From Marinosulfonomonas sp. (GTDB taxonomy: Bacteria > Pseudomonadota > Alphaproteobacteria > Rhodobacterales > Rhodobacteraceae): 5,154 bases of DNA. The position numbers and the translations under genes were made by a program. Location of the stretch: the NCBI GenBank assembly GCA_015494385.1, contig WGBJ01000101.1, positions 1 through 5,154 on the forward strand, in the 5' to 3' direction. Each line of letters begins with the position of its first letter. Position 1 is the first letter of the stretch. Below the pieces are notes generated by a model. That model was not told the origin of the DNA. It made no database searches and saw only the letters and a list, made by a program, of their open reading frames with translations. Positions 1 to 5,154 of the stretch are shown in pieces.

Positions 1-1158
1 ATTATTCTGGGGGCGGGGGCCGCCGGAATGATGTGTGCAGCGCAGGCTGGCGGGCGGGTTTTGCTGATTGATCAGGCCCGCGCGGTCGGCGAAAAGATAC
101 GCATTTCCGGCGGCGGGCGTTGCAATTTCACCAATATGTATGCGGGGCCGGAAAACTATATCTCGCAAAATCCGCATTTCGTTAAATCCGCCCTAAGCCG
201 TTATACCCAATGGGATTTTATTGATCTGGTGGCGCGGCATGGCATCGCTTATCATGAAAAAACACTGGGGCAGTTGTTTTGTGATGACTCCGCCAAACAG
301 ATCATCGACATGCTGGTTGAGGAAATGGGCAAGGCCGAGGTGCGGCTGCGGACCACGGTTTCTGCGGTCGAGCACACCGGCGACGGGTTTGCCGTGACAC
401 TGGACACCGGCGAGGTTCTGCGCAGCCGGAATTTCGTTGTCGCCTGTGGCGGCAAGTCGATCCCCAAGATGGGGGCAAGCGGGCTGGGCTATCAAATCGC
501 CCGCCAGTTCGGCCTGCCGATCACACCAACCCGCCCTGCCCTTGTGCCGCTGACCTTTGGTGACATGTTCAAACCGCTGGCCGGTGTGGCGCTGGATGCG
601 CGCGTGTCCTGTGACAGGGGGTCGTTTGACGAAGCGGTGCTGTTCACCCACCGCGGGCTGTCCGGCCCTGCAATCCTGCAGATTTCATCCTATTGGCGTG
701 AAGGCATGCCGATCACGCTGAACCTGTGGCCTGCCGGTGACCTGCTGGACCGGCTGCGCGATCAGCGGCAGAGATCGGGGCGGCGCGATATTTCCACCAA
801 TCTGGCCGAATGGCTGCCCAAACGGCTGGTTGCCCACCTTGCCGATCTGCACGGCTGGCGGGGCAATCTGGCCGATCATTCCGATGCAGCCCTGACCGAC
901 ATCGTGCAGGCCATCACCGCATGGGAATTGCACCCGAACGGCACCGAAGGCTACCGCACCGCCGAAGTCACCTTGGGCGGGGTGGACACAGACGCGCTAT
1001 CGTCGAAAACCATGCAGGCCAAGGATGTGGAGGGACTGTATTTCATCGGCGAGGTGGTGGATGTCACCGGCTGGCTGGGCGGGTATAATTTCCAATGGGC
1101 GTGGTCGTCGGGCTGGGCGGCAGGGGTAGCGATTGCTCAAGGGGCGGGCAAAGCTTAA
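1..1158 (+). CDS. NAD(P)/FAD-dependent oxidoreductase, HI0933/BaiN (YhiN) flavoprotein family, 5'-partial
   Basis: The reading frame is open from base 1. The residues before the first in-window ATG (base 28) form the FAD-binding Rossmann loop GAGAAG (bases 10-27), so that ATG is internal and the true start lies left of the window. 385 residues are visible, close to the usual 390-400 of the family, so only a few N-terminal residues are missing. Two family signatures are clear: GGGRCN at bases 109-126, in the segment that binds FAD, and the C-terminal GEVVDVTGWLGGYN at bases 1048-1089, which closes the FAD site. The family is a soluble flavoprotein related to BaiN, which has been linked to bile-acid dehydroxylation in gut clostridia. 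In proteobacteria the substrate is unknown, and I infer none here. The gene converges with the small minus-strand gene and overlaps it by 4 bases, so there is no terminator between them. Family assignment is secure; function is not. Confidence 0.93.
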   Translation: MILGAGAAGMMCAAQAGGRVLLIDQARAVGEKIRISGGGRCNFTNMYAGPENYISQNPHFVKSALSRYTQWDFIDLVARHGIAYHEKTLGQLFCDDSAKQIIDMLVEEMGKAEVRLRTTVSAVEHTGDGFAVTLDTGEVLRSRNFVVACGGKSIPKMGASGLGYQIARQFGLPITPTRPALVPLTFGDMFKPLAGVALDARVSCDRGSFDEAVLFTHRGLSGPAILQISSYWREGMPITLNLWPAGDLLDRLRDQRQRSGRRDISTNLAEWLPKRLVAHLADLHGWRGNLADHSDAALTDIVQAITAWELHPNGTEGYRTAEVTLGGVDTDALSSKTMQAKDVEGLYFIGEVVDVTGWLGGYNFQWAWSSGWAAGVAIAQGAGKA

Positions 1159-1430
1159 TCCCCTTCTGCGCATATCTCGAAACTGCGTTTACGGGCATAA
1201 TCTATTGCCAAAAACTCTTGCCCTTTTATCCAGGTGTCCTCCTCGAACAAACAATAGGCCGTGAACAGGTCCTGCGCCTTCATTCCTTTGCTGTGCAATT
1301 GTGCCAGTCTGGCATCGACAATCCCGCGACAGGTTGCCAATGCGGCAGGAAGGGTTTTAAAGGTGCCCGCCAAACGGCGCTTGCTTTCCCCCCTCAGGTT
1401 TTCGTCAACATAGACCTCGTAATTCGTCAT
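1155..1430 (-). CDS. Small conserved protein of unknown function (91 aa)
   Basis: This is a complete 91-residue minus-strand frame with an ATG at 1430-1428 and TAA at 1157-1155. I recognise a pattern I recall from uncharacterised small bacterial proteins: an N-terminal YVDEN segment (residues 7-11), G-x-F (22-24), a C-x-x-IVD motif (34-39), an M-x-A-x-x-L segment (50-55), EDTWI (64-68) and a C-terminal YARKR (78-82). No signal peptide or membrane segment is visible, so a cytoplasmic protein is likely. It is mildly charged, with many Lys/Arg and Asp/Glu residues. Upstream on its strand lies a GGGG run 7 bases before the ATG, a weak ribosome binding site. Its stop shares a TTAA palindrome with the flavoprotein's stop. 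I do not know its function. The overlapping plus-strand frame at 1095-1520 is less credible because it begins inside the flavoprotein gene. Confidence reflects the family-like pattern, seen by eye only. Confidence 0.75.
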   Translation of the reverse strand: MTNYEVYVDENLRGESKRRLAGTFKTLPAALATCRGIVDARLAQLHSKGMKAQDLFTAYCLFEEDTWIKGQEFLAIDYARKRSFEICAEGD

Positions 1431-1793
1431 GATAAAACCCCGAAATGCTTAAGTGCCCAACAACAAACAGCCGGCCGATCAGGCCGAACCGCCCCCCTGG
1501 CATGCGCACCCTCGACATAAAGACTATCCCCCGCCTTCGTCTATCCCTACCACCTTGGGCCGCGCATTAATGATGTGCAAAAACTAAAATAGAGCCTTGA
1601 GGATTTCCAGAAATAAACACGCAATGTTTTCCCCTATATCAATCCCCAATGCGAAATCCGGCAACAATAACCCTGAAATTTTTGCATTAAATGTAATCCT
1701 GTTAACAATACACTTCTGGCGTGTGCTTGATCGGTTCCCCGACCTCCCGTAGCCTTTTCCCAATAAAAACAAGTGAAATGGGAGTAAAAGTGA
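1431..1793. other. Divergent intergenic region with AT-rich right half
   Basis: This 363-base gap lies between the start of the small minus-strand gene and the start of the symporter, so it must hold promoters for both. I see no credible coding frame or RNA gene. The left part (about 1465-1560) is GC-rich and contains a short inverted repeat, CGGCC at 1472-1476 with GGCCG at 1482-1486. A weak minus-strand promoter candidate is TAGACG (1543-1538), a 16-base spacer, then TTTATG (1521-1516). The right part (about 1565-1715) is markedly AT-rich compared with the rest of the window, which fits a regulated promoter region for a transporter gene. No clear operator palindrome was found in it. Confidence 0.7.
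1727..1755 (+). promoter_or_regulatory. Candidate sigma-70 promoter of the symporter gene
   Basis: TTGATC (1727-1732) and TAGCCT (1750-1755) are separated by 17 bases and lie about 40 bases before the symporter ATG. The -35 matches well at TTGA; the -10 matches only at three of six positions. Another weak candidate lies further upstream, TTGCAT (1682-1687) with AACAAT (1704-1709). Position and spacing are reasonable, but the assignment is tentative. Confidence 0.3.
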
Positions 1794-3164
1794 ATGTCGG
1801 ACAGCAAAAAGATGAACCTGACCACCAAGGTGCTACTTGGGATGGCGTTGGGGATTATCCTGGGGTTGATTTTCAACCTTTCGGGTATGATGGAAATCCC
1901 GGAAGGGGGCAAAGCGGGCTTTGTTAACCAGTTTGTGGTAAACGGGGCCTTCCATATCGTTGGCAAAATGTTCGTCAACATGTTGAAAATGCTCGTGGTT
2001 CCACTGGTGTTCTTCTCGCTTATCTGCGGGGTGACCGGCATTGGCGATATCAGGATGCTGGGACGTGTCGGGACGAAATCCTTCGCGCTCTACATGCTGA
2101 CCACTGCAATTGCGATTGCCACAGCGATCATTATTGCCGCGTCTCTGGGCATTGGTGACGGGCTTAATCTGGAAAGCGCCGCCAACTTTACCGGCAAAGA
2201 GGCACCGCCCCTGTCACAGGTTCTGATCGACATTATTCCAAAGAACCCTGTTGCGGCGATGGCCAATGGCGACATGCTGCCAATCATTTTCTTCTCGATC
2301 ATGGTCGGGGTAAGCATGCTGATGGTCGGCCATAAGGCAAAACCATTCATCGAGGGCGCCGAGATTGCCAATGAAATCATGATGAAGATGGTGAATATCA
2401 TCATGGCGCTGGCCCCCTATGCCGTGTTCGCACTGATCGCCAAAGCGGTTGCAAACCTGGGTCTGGACCTTCTGGCATCGCTTGCCGGTTATGTTCTGGT
2501 TCTGGTGGGTGCATTGATGTTCCACCTGTTCATCACCCTGATGATAACACTGAAGGTGTTCTCGGGTCTTAGCCCGGCAATGTTCCTCAAGAAAATCCGC
2601 AATGCGCAGATTTTCGCCTTTTCGACCGCATCGTCGAATGCGACCATTCCTGTCACCATGCGCACCGTGACGCAGCGCTTCGGGGTGAACAACTCGGTTG
2701 CATCGTTCACCGTGCCGTTTGGCGCCACGATCAACATGGACGGCACCGCGATCATGCAGGGTGTTGCCACCGTGTTTATCGCCAATGTCTATGGCGTTGA
2801 TCTGGGAATGGGCGGTTATCTGACCGTGATCCTGATGTCGGTTCTGGCCTCGATCGGCACCGCCGGTGTTCCGGGTGTTGGCCTGATCATGCTGTCGATG
2901 GTGTTCACTCAGGTTGGCCTGCCCGTTGAGGGTATCGGCCTTGTGCTGGGTGTTGACCGTCTGATGGATATGATCCGCACAGCCGTCAACGTATCGGGCG
3001 ATGCTGTGGTTTCGACCATTGTCGCTAAAAGCGAGGGCAAGATGGAAATCTCGGTCTATAATGATCCGGATGCGGGCATGCTGGACACGGACGAAGCCAT
3101 CACTATTGATCCGGCCATCGAGGCCGAAATGGCTGCTGTCGTCGAGGCAACTCACGACAAGTAG
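1794..3164 (+). CDS. Dicarboxylate/amino acid:cation symporter (DAACS/SLC1, GltP/GltT/DctA-like)
   Basis: This 456-residue inner-membrane secondary transporter should import glutamate, aspartate or a C4-dicarboxylate using an ion gradient. The family fold (eight membrane helices plus two re-entrant hairpins) is legible. Hydrophobic helices begin at residue 11. The serine-rich hairpin 1 is STASSNATIP at 277-286, the helix 7 NMDGT motif is at 314-318, and hairpin 2 is ASIGTAGVPG at 352-361. The helix 8 motif is GVDRLMDMIRTAVNVSGD at 386-403. By analogy with archaeal GltPh, D392, R395, T396 and N399 correspond to substrate-binding residues; the Arg favours an acidic substrate. D388, N399 and D403 correspond to GltPh D390, N401 and D405, and D403 suggests sodium coupling. 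A roughly 45-residue acidic tail follows helix 8. The ATG is set by GGAG at 1781-1784, 9 bases upstream. The gene appears monocistronic, with a hairpin after its TAG stop. Exact substrate is not decidable from sequence. Confidence 0.95.
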   Translation: MSDSKKMNLTTKVLLGMALGIILGLIFNLSGMMEIPEGGKAGFVNQFVVNGAFHIVGKMFVNMLKMLVVPLVFFSLICGVTGIGDIRMLGRVGTKSFALYMLTTAIAIATAIIIAASLGIGDGLNLESAANFTGKEAPPLSQVLIDIIPKNPVAAMANGDMLPIIFFSIMVGVSMLMVGHKAKPFIEGAEIANEIMMKMVNIIMALAPYAVFALIAKAVANLGLDLLASLAGYVLVLVGALMFHLFITLMITLKVFSGLSPAMFLKKIRNAQIFAFSTASSNATIPVTMRTVTQRFGVNNSVASFTVPFGATINMDGTAIMQGVATVFIANVYGVDLGMGGYLTVILMSVLASIGTAGVPGVGLIMLSMVFTQVGLPVEGIGLVLGVDRLMDMIRTAVNVSGDAVVSTIVAKSEGKMEISVYNDPDAGMLDTDEAITIDPAIEAEMAAVVEATHDK

Positions 3165-3185
3165 CCACCACTCACTGCAAACTGG

Positions 3186-3215
3186 ATGGCCCGCATGATT
3201 TATCATGTGGGCCAT
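3186..3215 (+). terminator. Hairpin terminator after the symporter gene
   Basis: ATGGCCCGCATGA (3186-3198) pairs with TCATGTGGGCCAT (3203-3215) around a TTTA loop, giving a 13-base-pair stem with a single G-U pair. It starts 22 bases after the symporter stop. The following tract (TCTCTTG) has only a few T residues, so it may be a weak intrinsic terminator or an mRNA 3'-end stabiliser. The near-perfect stem could also act in the other orientation, though no gene on that strand needs it. Confidence 0.7.
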
Positions 3216-3269
3216 TCTCTTGACTGCCGCTTGCGAAAACGCCGCACCCCGATTGGGGCGCTTCCCCTC

Positions 3270-3300
3270 TGGACGCCTGCGCCTGCAATCCTTATATATT
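3270..3300 (+). promoter_or_regulatory. Candidate promoter of the SufT-like gene
   Basis: An AT-rich TATATATT run at 3293-3300 offers a strong -10 (TATATA at 3293, or TATATT at 3295) in an otherwise GC-rich gap. TGGACG (3270-3275) lies 17 or 19 bases upstream as a 4-of-6 match to the -35 element. It would start transcription around 3307, leaving a leader of about 20 bases. Its place after the symporter hairpin supports independent transcription of the SufT-like gene. Confidence 0.4.
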
Positions 3301-3326
3301 CAGTCAAGTAATCCAAAGAGGGTCCC

Positions 3327-3692
3327 ATGACTGCCGAATCCGATACACCACTTGAAGGCACACCGCTGATCAAACCGTCCAGCACGGATCATCCGCTGTA
3401 TGACAAAATCGTCGAGGCCTGCCGCTCGGTCTATGACCCCGAGGTGCCGGTGAACATCTATGATCTGGGCCTTGTCTATACGATCGAGATTTCAGACGAG
3501 GGCGACGTGCAGATATACATGTCCCTGACCGCGCCGGGCTGTCCTGTCGCCGGTGAGATGCCGGGCTGGATTGCCGATGCGATTTCGCCGCTGGCCGGTG
3601 TCAAAACCGTCAATGTCGAACTGGTGTGGGAACCGCAGTGGGGCATGGAGATGATGTCCGACGAGGCCCGCCTTGAACTGGGTTTCATGTAA
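3327..3692 (+). CDS. sufT: SUF-system Fe-S cluster assembly protein, MIP18/DUF59 (SufT-like)
   Basis: The 121-residue protein is a single MIP18/DUF59 domain preceded by an acidic, probably flexible N-terminal tail of about 20 residues. Family hallmarks are DPEVPVNIYDLGLVY at 37-51, the TAPGCPVAGEMP segment at 68-79 with the conserved Cys72, and the C-terminal MMSDEARLELG at 109-119. Members act in the cytoplasm in maturation of Fe-S proteins, helping clusters reach target enzymes, and are often encoded in suf operons. Here no other suf gene is adjacent on the left; the A-type carrier lies one gene to the right. The ATG is supported by the purine-rich AAAGAGG at 3315-3321, 5 bases upstream. 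A terminator follows the TAA, so it may be transcribed alone. Family assignment is firm; the symbol follows common usage for single-domain members and the exact client proteins are unknown. Confidence 0.93.
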   Translation: MTAESDTPLEGTPLIKPSSTDHPLYDKIVEACRSVYDPEVPVNIYDLGLVYTIEISDEGDVQIYMSLTAPGCPVAGEMPGWIADAISPLAGVKTVNVELVWEPQWGMEMMSDEARLELGFM

Positions 3693-3721
3693 AAACGACA
3701 TATTGCAGTCGCTATCCTGCT

Positions 3722-3745
3722 AGCGCGGCCCTGTGCCGCGCTTTT
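3722..3745 (+). terminator. Intrinsic terminator after the SufT-like gene
   Basis: AGCGCGGC (3722-3729) pairs perfectly with GCCGCGCT (3735-3742) around a CCTGT loop, followed directly by T residues (TTTT at 3742-3745 including the last stem base). This is a compact GC-rich Rho-independent terminator, 30 bases after the SufT-like stop. It ends only 38 bases before the next start codon, leaving little room for a separate promoter. Confidence 0.8.
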
Positions 3746-3768
3746 AGCGTTCAGGGAAATGCAGCGCA

Positions 3769-3773
3769 AAGGA
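3769..3773 (+). promoter_or_regulatory. Ribosome binding site of the MetE-like gene (start choice)
   Basis: AAGGA at 3769-3773 precedes two in-frame start codons two codons apart: GTG at 3778 (4-base spacing, tight) and ATG at 3784 (10-base spacing, acceptable). I prefer the ATG because it is the commoner codon and the spacing to GTG is short. The difference is only two residues. Confidence 0.6.
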
Positions 3774-3783
3774 TGACGTGAAA

Positions 3784-4824
3784 ATGCCGATCAAAACCAC
3801 CACCATCGGGGCCTTTCCCAAGCCCGACTATGTGCCGATCAAAGACTGGTTCAAAGTCACCCATGCCGCCGATAGCTATACCGCCGATGTGGTGCAAAAC
3901 TGGTCGGATTCCCCCGAACACGAACCGGCCTTTGAACGCGCCACAGGCGAAGCGGTGCAAACCCAGATCGACTGTGGCATCGATATTCCCACCGATGGCG
4001 AACAGCGGCGCGAAAACTATGTGCATTACCAGTGCCGCTATATGGACGGGTTTGATTTCGACAATCTGGAACACCGTGTGTTGCGCAATGGCGCCTATGA
4101 ATCCGACCTGCCCGCAATCCGCAGTCAGATCCGCGCCGGCAAACCGGTGCTGCCGCGCGATTACAAACAGGCGCAATCCTTCTCGGACCGCCCCGTCAAA
4201 CTGACCCTGCCCGGCCCGATGACCATCATCGGCACCGTGGCCGATTGCCACTACAATGATGATGCCAAACTGGCCTTCGATCTGGCCGATGCGCTGAACC
4301 AGGAGGTGCTGGCGCTGGCCGATGCCGGTTGCATCCACATTCAGGTGGACGAACCCCTGTTCGCCCGCAAACCCGAGGACGCAGCGGCCTTCGGTTACGA
4401 GGCGCTGGAACGCGTATTCCACGGCGTGCCCGACCATGTGGTGCGCACCGCCCACATGTGTTGCGGCTATCCCGAACATATTGACCAGCCGGATTACCCA
4501 AAGGCCGACCACAACATCTATCACCAGCTTGTCGAGGCGCTGGATGGCCGGATTGACGCTCTGTCAATCGAGGATTGCCATTGCCACAGTGATTTGTCGC
4601 TGTTCGAGAAGTTCCGCAAAACCACCGCAATTGTCGGCTTTGTCGATATTGCCGTCAGCCAGATCGAAGCGGTGGACCAGATCGCCGCGCGGATGCGCGA
4701 GGTTCTGACGGTGTTGCCCCCCGAACGCCTGATCGCCGCGCCTGATTGCGGTTTGGGGTTTTTAACGCTGGAACAGACCCGCACCAAACTGACAAATATG
4801 TGCAAAGCGGCGGCAATGGTCTGA
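3784..4824 (+). CDS. MetE C-terminal-type cobalamin-independent methionine synthase family protein (zinc methyltransferase)
   Basis: The 346-residue protein (348 if it starts at GTG 3778) corresponds to the catalytic C-terminal half of cobalamin-independent methionine synthase, without the N-terminal domain of full-length MetE (about 750 residues). Zinc-ligand motifs are all visible: HMC with H224 and C226, an IED Glu at 263, and APDCGLG with C322. The substrate-binding VDEP motif has E190, and PTDGEQRR (69-76) and PGPMT (143-147) are typical of the family. Such proteins activate a thiol on zinc for methyl or alkyl transfer, giving methionine from homocysteine in some members; homologues include core-MetE (Mes) enzymes and epoxyalkane:coenzyme M transferase. 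The methyl donor and thiol substrate here are not known. Additional Cys/His residues occur next to the ligands (C227; C265, H266, C267, H268). It should be cytosolic. It lies between two Fe-S assembly genes, but terminators separate it from both. Confidence 0.85.
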   Translation: MPIKTTTIGAFPKPDYVPIKDWFKVTHAADSYTADVVQNWSDSPEHEPAFERATGEAVQTQIDCGIDIPTDGEQRRENYVHYQCRYMDGFDFDNLEHRVLRNGAYESDLPAIRSQIRAGKPVLPRDYKQAQSFSDRPVKLTLPGPMTIIGTVADCHYNDDAKLAFDLADALNQEVLALADAGCIHIQVDEPLFARKPEDAAAFGYEALERVFHGVPDHVVRTAHMCCGYPEHIDQPDYPKADHNIYHQLVEALDGRIDALSIEDCHCHSDLSLFEKFRKTTAIVGFVDIAVSQIEAVDQIAARMREVLTVLPPERLIAAPDCGLGFLTLEQTRTKLTNMCKAAAMV

Positions 4825-4825
4825 C

Positions 4826-4842
4826 GTCGCCCCACGCGCGAC
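4826..4842 (+). repeat. Short GC hairpin just after the MetE-like gene
   Basis: GTCGC (4826-4830) and GCGAC (4838-4842) form a 5-base-pair stem around a 7-base loop, two bases after the TGA. No T-run follows directly, so alone it is not a convincing terminator. It immediately precedes the twin palindromes and may belong to the same 3'-end structure. Confidence 0.45.
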
Positions 4843-4844
4843 CC

Positions 4845-4890
4845 AAAAATCTTTGAAAGATTTTTACCAAGGATTTTTCAAAAATCCTTG
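4845..4890. repeat. Twin AT-rich palindromes, possible terminator or dispersed repeat
   Basis: Two perfect palindromes lie side by side. The first is AAAAATCTTT (4845-4854), a central G, then AAAGATTTTT (4856-4865). The second is CAAGGATTTTT (4868-4878), a central C, then AAAAATCCTTG (4880-4890). Only two bases separate them. Their arms share the AAAAATC/GATTTTT core, so the first arm of palindrome one can also pair with the first arm of palindrome two (one G-U pair). They lie between the MetE-like stop and the promoter of the next gene. The T-rich arms could end transcription in either direction, but stems this AT-rich are not classical terminators. A dispersed intergenic repeat is the main alternative. 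Confidence 0.7.
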
Positions 4891-4919
4891 CCCCGCCGGA
4901 AATGCCGCAGCCTGCCATC

Positions 4920-4948
4920 TTGAGGTTTGGCACCCCCCACCCTATGTT
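4920..4948 (+). promoter_or_regulatory. Candidate promoter of the A-type carrier gene
   Basis: TTGAGG (4920-4925) and TATGTT (4943-4948) are separated by exactly 17 bases, each matching sigma-70 consensus at four of six positions. Transcription would start near 4955, giving a leader of about 20 bases that includes the AGGAG ribosome binding site. The position after the twin palindromes supports a separate transcription unit. Confidence 0.5.
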
Positions 4949-4973
4949 GGACCGGCAAACAGGAGTATCCCAT

Positions 4974-5154
4974 ATGTTCGGCATCCCCGGCAAACAGGCG
5001 GTCAGCATGACCCCGGCCGCAGCAAAACAGATTTCAAAACTGATGGCTGAAAAAGGCCATCAGGGCCTGCGCATCGGCGTCAAAAAAGGCGGCTGTGCGG
5101 GGATGGAATACACCATGGACTATGTGGACGAGGTTGATCCGATGGACGAAGTGG
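4974..5154 (+). CDS. Iron-sulfur cluster assembly A-type carrier (IscA/SufA/ErpA, HesB family), 3'-partial
   Basis: An open frame begins at ATG 4974 and runs off the right edge after 60 complete codons. The start is fixed by AGGAG at 4961-4965, 8 bases upstream. The N-terminus has the family pattern MTPAAAKQI at 12-20, then GLRIGVKKGGCAGMEY at 31-46, with the first of three conserved cysteines at C41. The second and third cysteines, expected as a C-terminal CGC motif, would lie beyond the window. Family members are about 105-120 residues, so roughly half is visible. They bind Fe-S clusters or iron in the cytoplasm and pass clusters to apoproteins. With the SufT-like gene one position upstream, this suggests a small Fe-S maturation neighbourhood. 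Which subtype (IscA, SufA or ErpA) cannot be decided from this half. Confidence 0.93.
   Translation, partial: MFGIPGKQAVSMTPAAAKQISKLMAEKGHQGLRIGVKKGGCAGMEYTMDYVDEVDPMDEV

Noticed and set aside
28..30. The ATG at base 28 as the true start of the flavoprotein
   Set aside because: The in-frame residues before it form the conserved GAGAAG FAD-binding loop, so the start must lie upstream of the window.
1095..1520. A 141-residue plus-strand frame running from the end of the flavoprotein gene through the small minus-strand gene
   Set aside because: It begins inside the flavoprotein gene in another frame and shows no family features, while the minus-strand frame it overlaps has a conserved-looking pattern.
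1717..1732. A possible sigma-54 promoter (TGGC followed by TTGA) upstream of the symporter, as known for dctA genes
   Set aside because: The TTG is one base too close to the GG element and the required GC at -12 is absent, so it does not fit the consensus.
2214..3215. A 333-residue open frame on the minus strand opposite the symporter gene
   Set aside because: It is antisense to a clearly recognisable transporter with all family motifs. Its translation is rich in His, Asp, Gln and Arg with no domain pattern, as expected from the mirror frame of a membrane protein gene.
3244..3261. A short hairpin (CCCC-GATT-GGGG core) between the symporter and SufT-like genes
   Set aside because: The core is only four pairs, an A-C mismatch interrupts its extension on the plus-strand RNA, and no T-run follows; it is probably chance in GC-rich DNA.
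3759..3776. A five-codon mini-frame just before the MetE-like gene, as a possible leader peptide
   Set aside because: It encodes no methionine or cysteine run and has no associated alternative hairpins downstream of it, so nothing supports translational attenuation.
3751..4524. A 257-residue open frame on the minus strand opposite the MetE-like gene
   Set aside because: It is antisense to a gene whose zinc and substrate motifs are intact, and its translation shows no recognisable family. Long mirror frames are common in GC-rich genes.

Overview
This window reads as a stretch of ordinary chromosome from an alphaproteobacterium, most likely a Rhodobacteraceae (Roseobacter-group) bacterium. That placement is an inference: it rests on the moderately high GC, the codon style, and above all on how the SufT-like and A-type carrier proteins at the right end resemble Roseobacter forms. 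I see no transposase, integrase, phage gene, tRNA, rRNA, CRISPR array or defence module.

Layout, left to right. A HI0933/BaiN-type flavoprotein gene enters from the left edge without its start (1-1158, +). It converges on a small uncharacterised gene (1155-1430, -), and their stop codons lie on opposite strands of one TTAA palindrome. A 363-base non-coding interval with an AT-rich right half (1431-1793) separates two divergent genes. Next comes a complete DAACS/SLC1-type symporter for acidic amino acids or dicarboxylates (1794-3164, +), followed by a strong hairpin. A SufT-like MIP18/DUF59 Fe-S assembly gene (3327-3692, +) follows with its own likely promoter and a GC-rich intrinsic terminator. 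A short, MetE-C-terminal-type zinc methyltransferase gene follows (3784-4824, +). It is closed by a hairpin and two adjacent AT-rich palindromes (4826-4890). The last gene is an IscA/SufA/ErpA-type Fe-S carrier (4974 to the right edge, +), cut off after 60 residues but carrying a clear promoter and ribosome binding site.

How they fit together. Two Fe-S cluster maturation genes (SufT-like and A-type carrier) flank a gene for a zinc-dependent methyl- or alkyl-transferase of the core-MetE family. Terminator-like structures between the genes suggest mostly separate transcription units rather than one operon. The symporter and the flavoprotein have no evident functional link to them.

I found no convincing new system. 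The points most worth a second look are the stand-alone MetE-like protein with extra Cys/His residues beside its zinc ligands, the twin palindromes at 4845-4890, and the uncharacterised 91-residue protein whose stop overlaps that of the flavoprotein.
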